Source of the DNA: Stutzerimonas stutzeri
GTDB lineage: Bacteria; Pseudomonadota; Gammaproteobacteria; Pseudomonadales; Pseudomonadaceae
Assembly: GCF_019090095.1 (NCBI RefSeq)
Contig: NZ_JAGQFP010000001.1
Location: 558,001 to 622,000, forward strand
Direction of reading: 5' to 3'
DNA length: 64,000 bases
Within the stretch, counting starts at the first letter, position 1, and each line of letters starts with the position of its first letter. Of the stretch, positions 9,013 to 17,292 are shown piece after piece. The notes under the pieces are model-generated. The model was not told the origin of the DNA. It was given only the letters and a program-made list of their open reading frames with translations, and did not search any database. The position numbers were made by a program, and so were the translations under genes.

Positions 9013-10533
9013 ATGTTCGAACTTCTGCAGGCCGGTTTCGGTGCGGTTTTCTCGCCCTACATATTCATCCTGATCACGCTTGGCGTCGCGGTCGGCATCG
9101 TCTTTGGTGCCGTCCCCGGACTTTCGGCGACCATGGCCATCGCCTTGTGCTTGCCACTGACCTACACCATGGGGCCAGCCGCTGGCTTGTCATTGCTGGT
9201 CGCACTGTTCATCGGTGCAACCTCCGGCGGCCTGATTTCGGCGATTCTGCTGAAGATCCCGGGTACGCCCGCCTCCATCGCCACGACCTTCGACGGCGGG
9301 CCGATGATGGAGAAAGGCGAAGGCCTGAAGGCCTTGGGCGTCGGTGTGGTGTTTTCCTTCATCGGCACGGTGTTCAGTATCGTTGCACTGATGTCGATCG
9401 CGCCTTCGCTGGCCAAGATCGCCTTGCGCTTCGGGCCGCACGAATACTTCTCCATCGCGATCTTCTCGTTGACGCTGATCGCCACGCTGTCCACCGGCTC
9501 GCTGCTCAAGGGCATCTATGCCGGCACCCTGGGGTTCGCGTTTTCCACCGTAGGGATCGCGCCGGTCGATGCCATTCGCCGCTTCACCTTCGACTCGCCC
9601 AACCTCAACGGCGGTTTTGCAATGCTCACGGTGATGATCGGCATGTTCGCCGTGGCCGAGGTGATCAAGATCGCCGAAACAGGCAAGGCCGCGCACAAGA
9701 GCAAGATCGCGTCGGTCAGCATGAAGGGCGTCAAGGGCTTCGGCTTCTCCATGAAGGAGTTCTTCGGCCAGATTCCCAATGCGTTTCGCTCGTCGCTGAT
9801 CGGCATCGGGATCGGCATATTGCCGGGCATCGGCGCCGGCACTTCGAACATCGTCTCCTACATCATCGCCAAGAAGCGCTCCAAGCATCCCGAGCAGTTC
9901 GGCAAGGGTGCCGTGGACGGCGTGGTGGCGAGCGAAACCGCCAACAACGCCGGTATTGGCAGCGCCATGATCCCGCTGATGACCCTTGGCATTCCCGGCG
10001 ACACCGTGACGGCGATCCTGCTCGGTGGCTTCATGATTCACGGCATCCAGCCCGGCCCTCTGTTGTTCGTCAGCCAGGGCGCGTTGGTGTACACCATTTT
10101 CGCGGCGCTGATTCTCGCCTCGGTGATGATGCTGGTACTGGAGTTCTACGGCCTGCGGATGTTCATCAAGCTGCTGGCGGTACCCAAGCACATCCTGCTG
10201 CCGATCATCCTGGTGCTCTGCGTGGTGGGTGCGTTCGGGTTGAGTAGCCGCGTGTTCGACGTCTGGACCATTCTCCTGTTCGGCCTGATCGGCTATGGCT
10301 TTGTCAAAGGCGGTATGCCAGCGGCGCCGTTCATCATCGGTTTCATCCTCGGCCCGATGGCCGAAACCAACCTGCGTCGCGGGCTGATGCTGTCTGACGG
10401 CAACTTCATGGGCTTTCTCACCAACCCCATCTCGGCGGCCTTCCTGGCGCTGGCCCTGCTGTCGGTGCTCTGGCATCTGTTCAGCGCACTGCGTGGCCGC
10501 AAAAGCGCGGTTGAAAAACTGCAAAGCGCTTGA
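9013..10533 (+). CDS. TTT transporter large permease (TctA family)
   Basis: A 506-residue polytopic inner-membrane protein with about twelve hydrophobic segments and the TctA signatures GAVPGLSATMAIALCLPLTY near residue 35 and GILPGIGAGTSNIVSYIIAKK near residue 270. It forms the translocation path of the tripartite tricarboxylate transporter and uses an ion gradient. It is the last gene of the operon GudX-like dehydratase, tctC, tctB, tctA. A good Shine-Dalgarno (AGGAGG) precedes the ATG. Confidence 0.93.
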   Translation: MFELLQAGFGAVFSPYIFILITLGVAVGIVFGAVPGLSATMAIALCLPLTYTMGPAAGLSLLVALFIGATSGGLISAILLKIPGTPASIATTFDGGPMMEKGEGLKALGVGVVFSFIGTVFSIVALMSIAPSLAKIALRFGPHEYFSIAIFSLTLIATLSTGSLLKGIYAGTLGFAFSTVGIAPVDAIRRFTFDSPNLNGGFAMLTVMIGMFAVAEVIKIAETGKAAHKSKIASVSMKGVKGFGFSMKEFFGQIPNAFRSSLIGIGIGILPGIGAGTSNIVSYIIAKKRSKHPEQFGKGAVDGVVASETANNAGIGSAMIPLMTLGIPGDTVTAILLGGFMIHGIQPGPLLFVSQGALVYTIFAALILASVMMLVLEFYGLRMFIKLLAVPKHILLPIILVLCVVGAFGLSSRVFDVWTILLFGLIGYGFVKGGMPAAPFIIGFILGPMAETNLRRGLMLSDGNFMGFLTNPISAAFLALALLSVLWHLFSALRGRKSAVEKLQSA

Positions 10534-10538
10534 CCCTC

Positions 10539-10589
10539 TGGCGCTCGTGCAAGCGAGCGCCACCAGGCAATACCGCGCCCTGGCGCGGT
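10539..10589. terminator. Two hairpins between convergent genes
   Basis: Stem TGGCGCTCG/CGAGCGCCA at 10539-10547 and 10554-10562, then ACCGCGCC/GGCGCGGT at 10572-10579 and 10582-10589. They fill the 62-base gap between tctA and the convergent dehydratase gene. Neither has a clear T-run, so terminator function is only likely. Confidence 0.4.
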
Positions 10590-10595
10590 TCTGCC

Positions 10596-11735
10596 TCATC
10601 CACGCTGGCCTATCTCGACGTCTGACCGTGTCCACCCTGCCACCCGCTCATGCAGGCTCAAGCCCAGGCCTGGCTGGTCTGGCACGATCATCTGGCCGTC
10701 ACGTATCTCCAGCCGTTCGTTGAACGCGGGCTCCAACCATTCGAAGTGTTCGACCCAGGTCTGGTGCTCGTAGGCCGCCGCCAGGTGCAAGTGGATTTCC
10801 ATGACGAAGTGCGGCGCCATGATCATGCCGCGTTGTTCCGCGGCCTGGGCGACCTTGAGGAACGGTGTGATGCCGCCCAGGCGTGGCGCGTCGTGCATGA
10901 TCACATCGACCGCGCCGCTGTCGACATACCCCAGGGCCTCGGCGGCGCTGGTAAGCATCTCGCCGGTACCGATGGGCGTATCCAGTTGCGTGGCCAGCGC
11001 GGCGTGCCCGGCAACGTCATGGGCGTCGAGCGGCTCCTCGATCCATTCCAGTTGGTACTGCTCCAGCGTGCGCCCCATACGCAATGCGGTAATGCGATCC
11101 CATTGCTGGTTGACGTCCACCATCAGCGGCACCTCGTCGCCCAGGTGCTTGCGCACCGCCTCGACCCGCTGCAGATCGCGACGCCTGTCCGGTTGCCCGA
11201 CTTTCATCTTCACGCCGCCTATGCCGCGCTCGCGCGACTGCGTCGCCTTGTCGATGAGCTCTTCGATCGAGGCCTGCAAATAGCCGCCCGAGGTGTTGTA
11301 GCAGCGCACCGAGCTGCGCTGCGCGCCCAGTAATTTGGACAGTGGCAGCGCCGCGCGCCGTGCCTTGAGGTCCCACAAGGCGGTGTCGAACGCGGCAATG
11401 GCTTGCGCTGCAACGCCACCCCGCCCTACCGAAGCACTGGCCCAGGCCAGCTTGCTCCAGAGTCGGGCGATGTCATTGGGGTCTTCACCGATCAGCAAGG
11501 GGGCAAGTTCCTGGGCGTGGGCATATTGCGCCGGCCCGCCGGTGCGCAAGCTGTAGCTGAAGCCCAGCCCGGCGTGCCCCTGTGCAGTTTCGATGTCGGC
11601 AAACAACAGGCTGACCGAGGCCAGTGCCGATTGCCGGCCGGTGGCCACCTTGGCATCGCTGACGGTATGCGCCAGCGGAAGCTCCACCGAGCGCAAGCGG
11701 ATCCAGGTGATGCGGTCAGGGCTGTAGGCTTTCAT
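10596..11735 (-). CDS. L-talarate/galactarate dehydratase-type enolase-superfamily protein, copy 1
   Basis: Mandelate racemase-subgroup enolase-superfamily protein of 379 residues. Visible active-site features are the KMK motif in GGVKMKVGQPD, metal ligands in MVDVNQQWD and WIEEPLDAHD, TPIGTGEM, and the catalytic histidine in APHFVMEIHLHLA. This pattern is that of L-talarate/galactarate dehydratases, which make 5-keto-4-deoxyglucarate. I chose the start at 11735 because GAAGGTGG stands five bases upstream; ATG codons at 11747 and 11771 are alternatives. It is divergent from the LysR gene and paralogous to the gene at 12731. Sequence cannot separate talarate, galactarate or a sugar-acid lactone substrate. 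Confidence 0.8.
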   Translation of the reverse strand: MKAYSPDRITWIRLRSVELPLAHTVSDAKVATGRQSALASVSLLFADIETAQGHAGLGFSYSLRTGGPAQYAHAQELAPLLIGEDPNDIARLWSKLAWASASVGRGGVAAQAIAAFDTALWDLKARRAALPLSKLLGAQRSSVRCYNTSGGYLQASIEELIDKATQSRERGIGGVKMKVGQPDRRRDLQRVEAVRKHLGDEVPLMVDVNQQWDRITALRMGRTLEQYQLEWIEEPLDAHDVAGHAALATQLDTPIGTGEMLTSAAEALGYVDSGAVDVIMHDAPRLGGITPFLKVAQAAEQRGMIMAPHFVMEIHLHLAAAYEHQTWVEHFEWLEPAFNERLEIRDGQMIVPDQPGLGLSLHERVAGWTRSDVEIGQRG

Positions 11736-11837
11736 GTCCACCTTCATCGGTCTCGGTATGCAGGCAGGCATGATGGACGTTGCGATTGATGCAGGGCTAA
11801 TCTAATCAGCCACTTGATTGATACCGGAAATGGATCA

Positions 11838-12743
11838 ATGTTCGATCTGGCGCAACTTCGATGTTTTACCGCTCTGGCAACGGAGCTGAATTTTCGTCGC
11901 GCCGCCGAGCGCCTGCACATGACCCAGCCGCCGCTGAGCCGGCAGATCCAGTTGCTGGAACATCAACTGGGCGTCGTCCTGTTTACCCGCAGTACCCGTG
12001 CGGTTGCCCTGACCGCTGCGGGTCGTGCCTTCTTTGTCGAAGCGCAGGCGCTGCTCGAACAGGCCCAGCGGGCGGCGCGGACGGCTCGGCTGATTGCGTT
12101 GGGTGAAAGCGGGAGCGTGAGCATCGGCTTCGTTGCCAGTGCGGTCTACGACTTCCTGCCTCGGGTCGTGGCCCAGGCCAGGCGCGACCGCCCCGGTGTG
12201 CAGATCGCGCTCCAGGAGATGACCACGTTCGAGCAGTTGCAGGCCCTGCACACGCGGCGCATCGATCTGGCCATCGTGCGGGCGCCGCTGAACCAGCCGG
12301 GACTGATCAGCGAGCGTCTGGTATGCGAGCCCTTCGTCTTGGCCGTGCACGACGAGCATCCGTTGGCACGGCTTGAACCGCTCGAACTGGCGGCATTGCA
12401 CGGCCAGCCGCTCATCATGTATTCGCATGCCGCCTGGCAGCCGTTCAATGAGCTGCTTACCGGCATGTTTCGCGCAAGCGGCGTGCAACCGGACTATGTA
12501 GAGTCGCTGGGTACCACCTTGACCATTCTGTCGCTGGTCAATGTCGGCATGGGCCTGGCCCTGGTGCCGCGCAGCGCCAGCGCGGTGAGCTTCGAGCGGG
12601 TGCGCTGGCGTGCGCTCGAACTGCCAACAGGCGTGCACAGCGAGCTGCATCTGGTCTGGCGCGACGACAACGACAACCCCGCCGTCGACGCGCTACGTGA
12701 AGCGGTTCGCCATGCCGCCAGCGAAACCACTCAGCGCCGCTGA
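11838..12743 (+). CDS. LysR-family transcriptional regulator
   Basis: A 301-residue LysR-type activator/repressor. The N-terminal winged helix-turn-helix is MFDLAQLRCFTALATELNFRRAAERLHMTQPPLSRQIQLLE, followed by a periplasmic-binding-protein-like effector domain from about residue 90. It lies between two paralogous talarate/galactarate dehydratase-type genes: divergent from one (103 bases away) and overlapping the other convergently by 13 bases. The divergent gene at 10596 is the most likely target, with an aldarate as inducer. A TTG at 11814 would extend the protein by eight residues; the ATG at 11838 fits the family. Confidence 0.92.
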   Translation: MFDLAQLRCFTALATELNFRRAAERLHMTQPPLSRQIQLLEHQLGVVLFTRSTRAVALTAAGRAFFVEAQALLEQAQRAARTARLIALGESGSVSIGFVASAVYDFLPRVVAQARRDRPGVQIALQEMTTFEQLQALHTRRIDLAIVRAPLNQPGLISERLVCEPFVLAVHDEHPLARLEPLELAALHGQPLIMYSHAAWQPFNELLTGMFRASGVQPDYVESLGTTLTILSLVNVGMGLALVPRSASAVSFERVRWRALELPTGVHSELHLVWRDDNDNPAVDALREAVRHAASETTQRR

Positions 12744-13888
12744 CCTACCTCGGCCTGCTGTACTGTCCAGCCGGCCACCCGCTCGCTCAGGCTCAAGCCC
12801 AGCCCGGGGCGGTTGGGTACCAACATCCGCCCGTCACGCATCTCCAGCCGCTCCTCGAACAAAGGTTCCAGCCACTCGAAATGCTCGACCCATGGCTCAC
12901 GAATATGGGTCGCCGCCAGGTGCACGTGCAGTTCCATGGCGAAGTGCGGCGCCAATGTCATGCCGGCCTGCTCGGCCAGGGTCTGTATCCGCAGATAGGG
13001 CGTGATGCCGCCCACGCGCGGGGCATCCGGCATCAGGAAGTCGGCCCCGCGCTGACGAATGAACTCCCAGTGTTCAGCCGGGCTGGTGAGCATCTCGCCC
13101 GTCGCGATGGGCGTATCGAACTGGCGCACCAGTTCGGCGTGCCCTTCGGCGTCGTAACAATCCAGAGGCTCCTCGATCCACACCAGATCGAAGGGTTCCA
13201 GACGTCGACACATGCGGCGCGCGGTCGGCCGGTCCCACTGCTGGTTGGCATCGACCATCAGTGGAAATGCTTCGCCCAGGTGCTGGCGCACCGTGCCGAC
13301 CCGGTGCAGATCCAGCGCCCAGTCCGGCTGGCCGACCTTGAGTTTGATTCCGCCGATGCCCTTCTCCCTCGAGAGGTCAGTGTTCTTCAAGAGCTGATCC
13401 AATGGCGTGTGCAAGAAGCCGCCAGAGGTGTTGTAGCAACGCACCGAGTCACGCTGCGCACCCAGCAGGCGCGCCAGCGACAGCCCGGCACGGCGGGCCT
13501 TGAGGTCCCACAGGGCCACGTCGAAGGCGCCGATCGCCTGGGTCGCCAACCCGCTACGGCCCACCGAGGCACCCGCCCAACAGAGCTTGTCCCAGAGCTT
13601 GGCGATATCGCTGGGGTTCTCACCGATGAGGTTGGGCGCCACCTCCAGGGCATGGGCAAACTGCCCTGCACCGCCGGCGCGCTTGGAGTAACTGAAACCC
13701 AGGCCTTGGTGCCCATCTCGGGTTTCGATTTCGGCGATCAGGATGGCGATTTCGGTCATCGGCTTCTGCCGGCCGGTGAGCACCTTCGCGTCGCTGATCG
13801 GGTTGGCCAGCGGCAAGGCCACCGAGCGCAGGCGCAGCCAGGCGATGCGGTCGTCGTCGGCGCAGACGGTTGCGGGCGTGTGGTTCAT
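12731..13888 (-). CDS. L-talarate/galactarate dehydratase-type enolase-superfamily protein, copy 2
   Basis: Mandelate racemase-subgroup protein of 385 residues, clearly paralogous to the gene at 10596. Active-site blocks are GGIKLKVGQPDWALDL, MVDANQQWD, WIEEPLDCYD, TPIATGEM, PDAPRVGGITPY and APHFAMELHVHLA, closely matching the talarate/galactarate dehydratase pattern as I recall it from Salmonella. A GAGGAGG ribosome-binding site sits just upstream of the ATG at 13888. The 3' end overlaps the convergent LysR gene by 13 bases. It lies downstream of the LacI gene on the same strand, and a 16-base palindrome lies in the gap. Confidence 0.85.
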   Translation of the reverse strand: MNHTPATVCADDDRIAWLRLRSVALPLANPISDAKVLTGRQKPMTEIAILIAEIETRDGHQGLGFSYSKRAGGAGQFAHALEVAPNLIGENPSDIAKLWDKLCWAGASVGRSGLATQAIGAFDVALWDLKARRAGLSLARLLGAQRDSVRCYNTSGGFLHTPLDQLLKNTDLSREKGIGGIKLKVGQPDWALDLHRVGTVRQHLGEAFPLMVDANQQWDRPTARRMCRRLEPFDLVWIEEPLDCYDAEGHAELVRQFDTPIATGEMLTSPAEHWEFIRQRGADFLMPDAPRVGGITPYLRIQTLAEQAGMTLAPHFAMELHVHLAATHIREPWVEHFEWLEPLFEERLEMRDGRMLVPNRPGLGLSLSERVAGWTVQQAEVGQRR

Positions 13889-13982
13889 GGAACCTCCTCG
13901 AATGGAACCGACGCACCGCCCGCGCCAGGTGCGACGCGGTCTACACGGCCGTCGGAAAATGGACAGCCCGGTTCAGCCTATG

Positions 13983-13998
13983 ATGATTGCGCAATCAT
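13983..13998. promoter_or_regulatory. 16-base perfect palindrome, candidate LacI operator
   Basis: ATGATTGCGCAATCAT is a perfect palindrome with a GC centre, 95 bases upstream of the dehydratase gene ending at 12731 and just beyond the stop of the LacI-family gene. LacI-family dimers bind such short palindromes. Assignment to the neighbouring regulator is inference. Confidence 0.45.
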
Positions 13999-14014
13999 TC
14001 AAGCCCCGATTTCG

Positions 14015-15061
14015 TCAGGCGCTGTCACGGACGATCAGCTCGAAACCGACATCCAGGCGCAACGGATCGCGCGCCAGGGCAGGCGCGTCGATGCGGGCCA
14101 GCAACGCTTCGGCAATGGCTCGGCCAATCCGCGGGCTATCGACGCGTACGGTGGTCAGCGGAGGATGGCTGTACGCCGCGCTGGACAGATCTCCAAAGCC
14201 CATCACGGCCAGGTCCTCAGGCACAGCCAGCCCGCGACTGGCCGCCTCCGCCAGCACGCCCTGGGCCAGGGTGTCGGAACTGCAGACCACCACCTCGCCA
14301 GCCGCATGGCGCGCCAGCAAACGACACAGGCCCTGCCGCCCGACAGCCAAGGTCGCCGGCGCCGGCAGAACCTCCATGGCGATGGGTTCGGCGCCCTGCC
14401 CGGCCATCGCCTCGATCAGGCTGCGACAACGCCTCAGCCCACGGGGATCGTCGATGCTCACCACCGACACGCGCCGGTAGCCTTTATCCAGCAGGTACCG
14501 GGCCACGGTTCGGCCCACCGCCTCGTGCGAAAAGCCCACCAGCATGTCCAAGGGACGCTCACACAGGTCCCAGGCCTCGACCACCGGAATGCCCACCCGT
14601 GCCAGGCATTCACGGCTGTAGCGAGTATGTTCGGTTCCGGTCAGGACGATACCGTCTGGTCGTCGACCCAACACGGCTTCAAGCAGCGCTTGTTCCTGTT
14701 CAGCGCTGTAGCCGGTCAGACCGAGCAGTGTCTGATAGCCCGCCTCGGCCAGGCGATCGGTGAGCGCCTGCACGGTGTCGGCGAAGATCGAGTTGGCGAT
14801 CGTCGGCAGGAAGATCGCCACCAGCCGGCTGCGGCGGCTGGCCAAGGCACCAGCGGCCAGATTGGGCACATAGCCGGTCAGCCTGACGGCTGCCAACACC
14901 CGTTTGCGCGTGGCATCGGTAACCAGTTCCGGCCGGCCCAGTGCACGCGAAACGGTGATCGGCGATACGCCCGCGACCTTGGCCACGTCGATCAGCCTGG
15001 GCGCGCTGGTTGGCTGCCGGTCGAGTTGTTTTCTTTTCATGGCGACTGACCGTTTCCTCAT
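14015..15061 (-). CDS. LacI-family transcriptional regulator
   Basis: Sugar-responsive repressor of about 348 residues. The N-terminal helix-turn-helix and hinge read RLIDVAKVAGVSPITVSRALGRPELVTDATRKRV, then a periplasmic-binding-protein-like domain (VAIFLPTIANSIFADTV, DGIVLTGTEH, VMGFGDLSSAAYSHPPLTTVRVD). I place the start at the ATG at 15061, which has CAGGG eight bases upstream; ATG at 15040 would give a protein seven residues shorter. It is divergent from udh and upstream of dehydratase copy 2. Close relatives respond to gluconate-type sugar acids, so an aldonate or aldarate inducer is plausible. Its own upstream region carries a GntR-type site at 15122. Confidence 0.9.
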   Translation of the reverse strand: MRKRSVAMKRKQLDRQPTSAPRLIDVAKVAGVSPITVSRALGRPELVTDATRKRVLAAVRLTGYVPNLAAGALASRRSRLVAIFLPTIANSIFADTVQALTDRLAEAGYQTLLGLTGYSAEQEQALLEAVLGRRPDGIVLTGTEHTRYSRECLARVGIPVVEAWDLCERPLDMLVGFSHEAVGRTVARYLLDKGYRRVSVVSIDDPRGLRRCRSLIEAMAGQGAEPIAMEVLPAPATLAVGRQGLCRLLARHAAGEVVVCSSDTLAQGVLAEAASRGLAVPEDLAVMGFGDLSSAAYSHPPLTTVRVDSPRIGRAIAEALLARIDAPALARDPLRLDVGFELIVRDSA

Positions 15062-15121
15062 GACTTGAGCCCTGGCGCGAGCTTGGCGTCTGGGCGGGCT
15101 GGGCATTGCTGTGGCGACGTG

Positions 15122-15134
15122 GTCATCATACAAC
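15122..15134. promoter_or_regulatory. Predicted GntR operator upstream of lacI-family gene
   Basis: GTCATCATACAAC matches the shared consensus GTNATNNNACAAC. On the minus strand the site contains TATGAT, a good -10 hexamer for the LacI gene, so binding could block that promoter. No convincing -35 was found. Confidence 0.5.
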
Positions 15135-15354
15135 CTAAAGCCCTTCTTTCGTCTTGCCCTGCCGTGATCGCGCCAGATGCCTTACTCGACTTTAGTGGTA
15201 TGTGCTTGCCCGAGCGCGACGGCTAGCGTGAGGCCACCAAACAACCCGCAGAATCGCTTATATCCAGCTATTACGCCGCTCTCAGCGGCGCAGCAGGCTA
15301 TTGTTCGAGGTCTATGCTGACGTCCAGGCAGCATGGAAACGGCCGCGCCGACAG

Positions 15355-15384
15355 TTGACAAAGCCCGAGGGCGAGCGAAATAAT
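15355..15384 (+). promoter_or_regulatory. Predicted sigma-70 promoter of udh operon
   Basis: TTGACA at 15355-15360 is followed after 18 bases by AATAAT at 15379-15384. An operator begins at 15393, exactly 38 bases after the start of the -35 hexamer, as at the promoter before 6027. Confidence 0.5.
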
Positions 15385-15392
15385 CAGCGCAA

Positions 15393-15412
15393 GTCATCCG
15401 ACAACCGATGAC
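15393..15412 (+). promoter_or_regulatory. Predicted GntR operator at udh promoter
   Basis: GTCATCCGACAACCGATGAC is nearly palindromic around ACAA and shares 17 of 20 positions with the perfect site at 5772-5791. It sits immediately downstream of the predicted -10 hexamer. Confidence 0.6.
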
Positions 15413-15443
15413 ATCAAAAACAATAAGCGATGGGCAGACCACA

Positions 15444-16268
15444 ATGACAAGCACGACGACCACACCCACACCCCTCAACCGCCTCCTGCTGACAGGCGCT
15501 GCAGGAGGATTGGGCAAGGTGTTACGCGAAACGCTTCGCCCCTACGCCAACATCATTCGCCTCTCCGATATCGCCCCCATCGATCCGCCAGCCGGCCCTC
15601 ACGAAGAAGTGGTTCAGTGCAACCTGGCCGACAAGGCCGCCGTGCATGCCTTGTGCGAAGGTGTCGATGCCATTGCGCATTTCGGTGGTGTCTCGGTCGA
15701 GCGCCCCTTCGAAGAAATTCTCGAAGCCAATATCAAGGGCGTCTTTCACATCTACGAAGCCGCTCGTCGTCACGGCATCAAGCGTGTGATCTTCGCCAGC
15801 TCCAACCATGTGATCGGGTTCTACAAGCAGACCGAGAAGATCGACGCCAGTGTCGCCCGCCGCCCTGACAGCTACTACGGATTGTCCAAGTCCTATGGCG
15901 AAGACATGGCCAGCTTCTACTTCGATCGCTACGGCATCGAAACCGTCAGCATCCGCATCGGCTCTTCCTTCCCCGAGCCACTCAACCGCCGAATGATGGC
16001 GACCTACCTAAGCTACCGCGACCTCACCGACCTCATTGGCCAATCGCTGTTTACGCCCGACGTCCGCCATACCGTGGTCTACGGCGCCTCGGCGAACCGC
16101 GACGTCTGGTGGGACAACCACCTGGCCGCACACTTGGGCTTCGAGCCGAAAGATAGCTCCGAGGTTTTCCGCGACAAGATCGAACAGCAGCCACCGTACG
16201 CGCCGAATGACCCAGCGCTGATCTACCAGGGCGGCGCCTTCTGCGAGGCTGGGCCGTTCGAAGACTGA
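15444..16268 (+). CDS. udh: Uronate dehydrogenase (NAD+)
   Basis: Short-chain dehydrogenase of 274 residues that oxidises D-galacturonate and D-glucuronate with NAD+ to galactaro- and glucarolactone, feeding the aldarate dehydratases in this cluster. The Rossmann motif TGAAGGLGKVLRETLRPYA is at the N-terminus. Catalytic Ser/Tyr/Lys are in FASSNHVIGF and SYYGLSKSYGEDMASFYFDRYG, and the IRIGSSFPEPLNRRMM segment is characteristic of Pseudomonas syringae/putida Udh. I choose ATG 15444; an upstream in-frame ATG at 15408 would overlap the operator and gives residues absent from known Udh. It leads an operon with an SMP-30 lactonase and a TRAP transporter. Confidence 0.93.
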   Translation: MTSTTTTPTPLNRLLLTGAAGGLGKVLRETLRPYANIIRLSDIAPIDPPAGPHEEVVQCNLADKAAVHALCEGVDAIAHFGGVSVERPFEEILEANIKGVFHIYEAARRHGIKRVIFASSNHVIGFYKQTEKIDASVARRPDSYYGLSKSYGEDMASFYFDRYGIETVSIRIGSSFPEPLNRRMMATYLSYRDLTDLIGQSLFTPDVRHTVVYGASANRDVWWDNHLAAHLGFEPKDSSEVFRDKIEQQPPYAPNDPALIYQGGAFCEAGPFED

Positions 16269-16307
16269 GCCGCACGCCACGCCGCGAAAAACAACAAGAG
16301 AGTCGCC

Positions 16308-17207
16308 ATGGCAAACCAAGCAGAACTGATCGTCGATGCCCGGAACGCTACCGGGGAAAGCCCGGTCTGGGTCGCCTCCGAGCAAGCCCTCTACTGGGTC
16401 GACATTCCCAATCGCCAATTGCTGCGCTGGAAAGCCGCTGACGCTTCGGTGACCCGATGGACCGGCGAGCAGATGATCGCCTGCATCGCACGCCGCGAGG
16501 GAAGCGCGAATCGCTGGGTCGCCGGCATGGAGGACGGTGTCTTCGACATCGTTCCGCAGGATGACGGCACGCTTGCCGCGACCCGCCTCACCCAGGTGCA
16601 GCATGCACATGCCGGCATGCGCTTCAATGACGGTCGCTGCGACCGCCAGGGGCGCTTCTGGGCCGGCACCATGGTCATGGACATGGCAGCAGGCGTTTCG
16701 GCCGGCAAGCTGTATCGCCTCGACGGTTCAACCGACGACGAATCGAGCCAGGCCCGCCTGCAGGATTTCGTGGTGCCCAACGGCCTGGCCTTCAGCCCGG
16801 ACGGTCGCACCCTGTACCTGTCCGACTCCCACCCCAGCGTGCAAGCCATCTGGGCCTTCGATTACGACATCGACACTGGCATACCGAGCAATCGCCGGCT
16901 GTTTGTCGATATGAAGGAGCACCCCGGCCGCCCCGACGGAGCGGCGGTAGACGTCGATGGCTGCTACTGGATCTGCGGCAACGACGCCGGGCTGATCCAT
17001 CGCTTCACGCCGGACGGCCGCCTCGATCGCTCTCTGCAGGTACCGGTCAAGAAGCCCGCCATGTGCGCTTTTGGCGGGCCTGGCCTGGATACTTTGTTCG
17101 TCACATCCATTCGTCCAGTCGGCGACCTGACCGACCAACCATTGGCCGGCGGGGTCTTCGCGCTGCAAGCCGGCGTCGCCGGACTGGAGGAACCTCGTTT
17201 TCACTGA
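16308..17207 (+). CDS. SMP-30/gluconolaconase-family sugar-acid lactonase
   Basis: Six-bladed beta-propeller lactonase of 299 residues. Family marks are ARNATGESPVW with the metal-ligand glutamate near residue 15, MRFNDGRCDRQGRFWAGTM near residue 105, VPNGLAFSPDGRTLYLSDS near residue 155, and GRPDGAAVDVDGCYW near residue 205, which give the Glu/Asn/Asp divalent-metal site. Standing directly after udh, it most likely opens the aldarolactone that Udh produces, giving glucarate or galactarate. Gluconolactonase activity cannot be excluded. There is no signal peptide, so it acts in the cytoplasm. Confidence 0.88.
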   Translation: MANQAELIVDARNATGESPVWVASEQALYWVDIPNRQLLRWKAADASVTRWTGEQMIACIARREGSANRWVAGMEDGVFDIVPQDDGTLAATRLTQVQHAHAGMRFNDGRCDRQGRFWAGTMVMDMAAGVSAGKLYRLDGSTDDESSQARLQDFVVPNGLAFSPDGRTLYLSDSHPSVQAIWAFDYDIDTGIPSNRRLFVDMKEHPGRPDGAAVDVDGCYWICGNDAGLIHRFTPDGRLDRSLQVPVKKPAMCAFGGPGLDTLFVTSIRPVGDLTDQPLAGGVFALQAGVAGLEEPRFH

Positions 17208-17292
17208 CGCTTCACCCCAAGGACAGGCTCGGGTTGACCGGCCTTGACGCTTCGCAACGCTGCAAACCAACAACAACAAGACGGAGATTCAC

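Larger units (their letters stand above)
15135..15443. promoter_or_regulatory. Divergent control region lacI/udh
   Basis: About 300 bases with no credible gene; open frames here show no protein-like similarity. The right part holds a rightward promoter and an operator for udh, listed separately. The left part shows only scattered short inverted repeats. Confidence 0.55.

Noticed and set aside
9190..10635. A 481-codon minus-strand frame under tctA
   Set aside because: His/Arg/Gln-rich shadow of a membrane-protein gene; the opposite frame is clearly TctA.
12881..15049. A 722-codon plus-strand frame across dehydratase copy 2 and lacI
   Set aside because: It is antisense to both genes and their gap, and its composition is that of the complementary strand of real coding sequence.
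15182..15517. A 111-codon minus-strand frame upstream of udh
   Set aside because: It runs through the udh promoter and operator into the udh coding start and has no family similarity.
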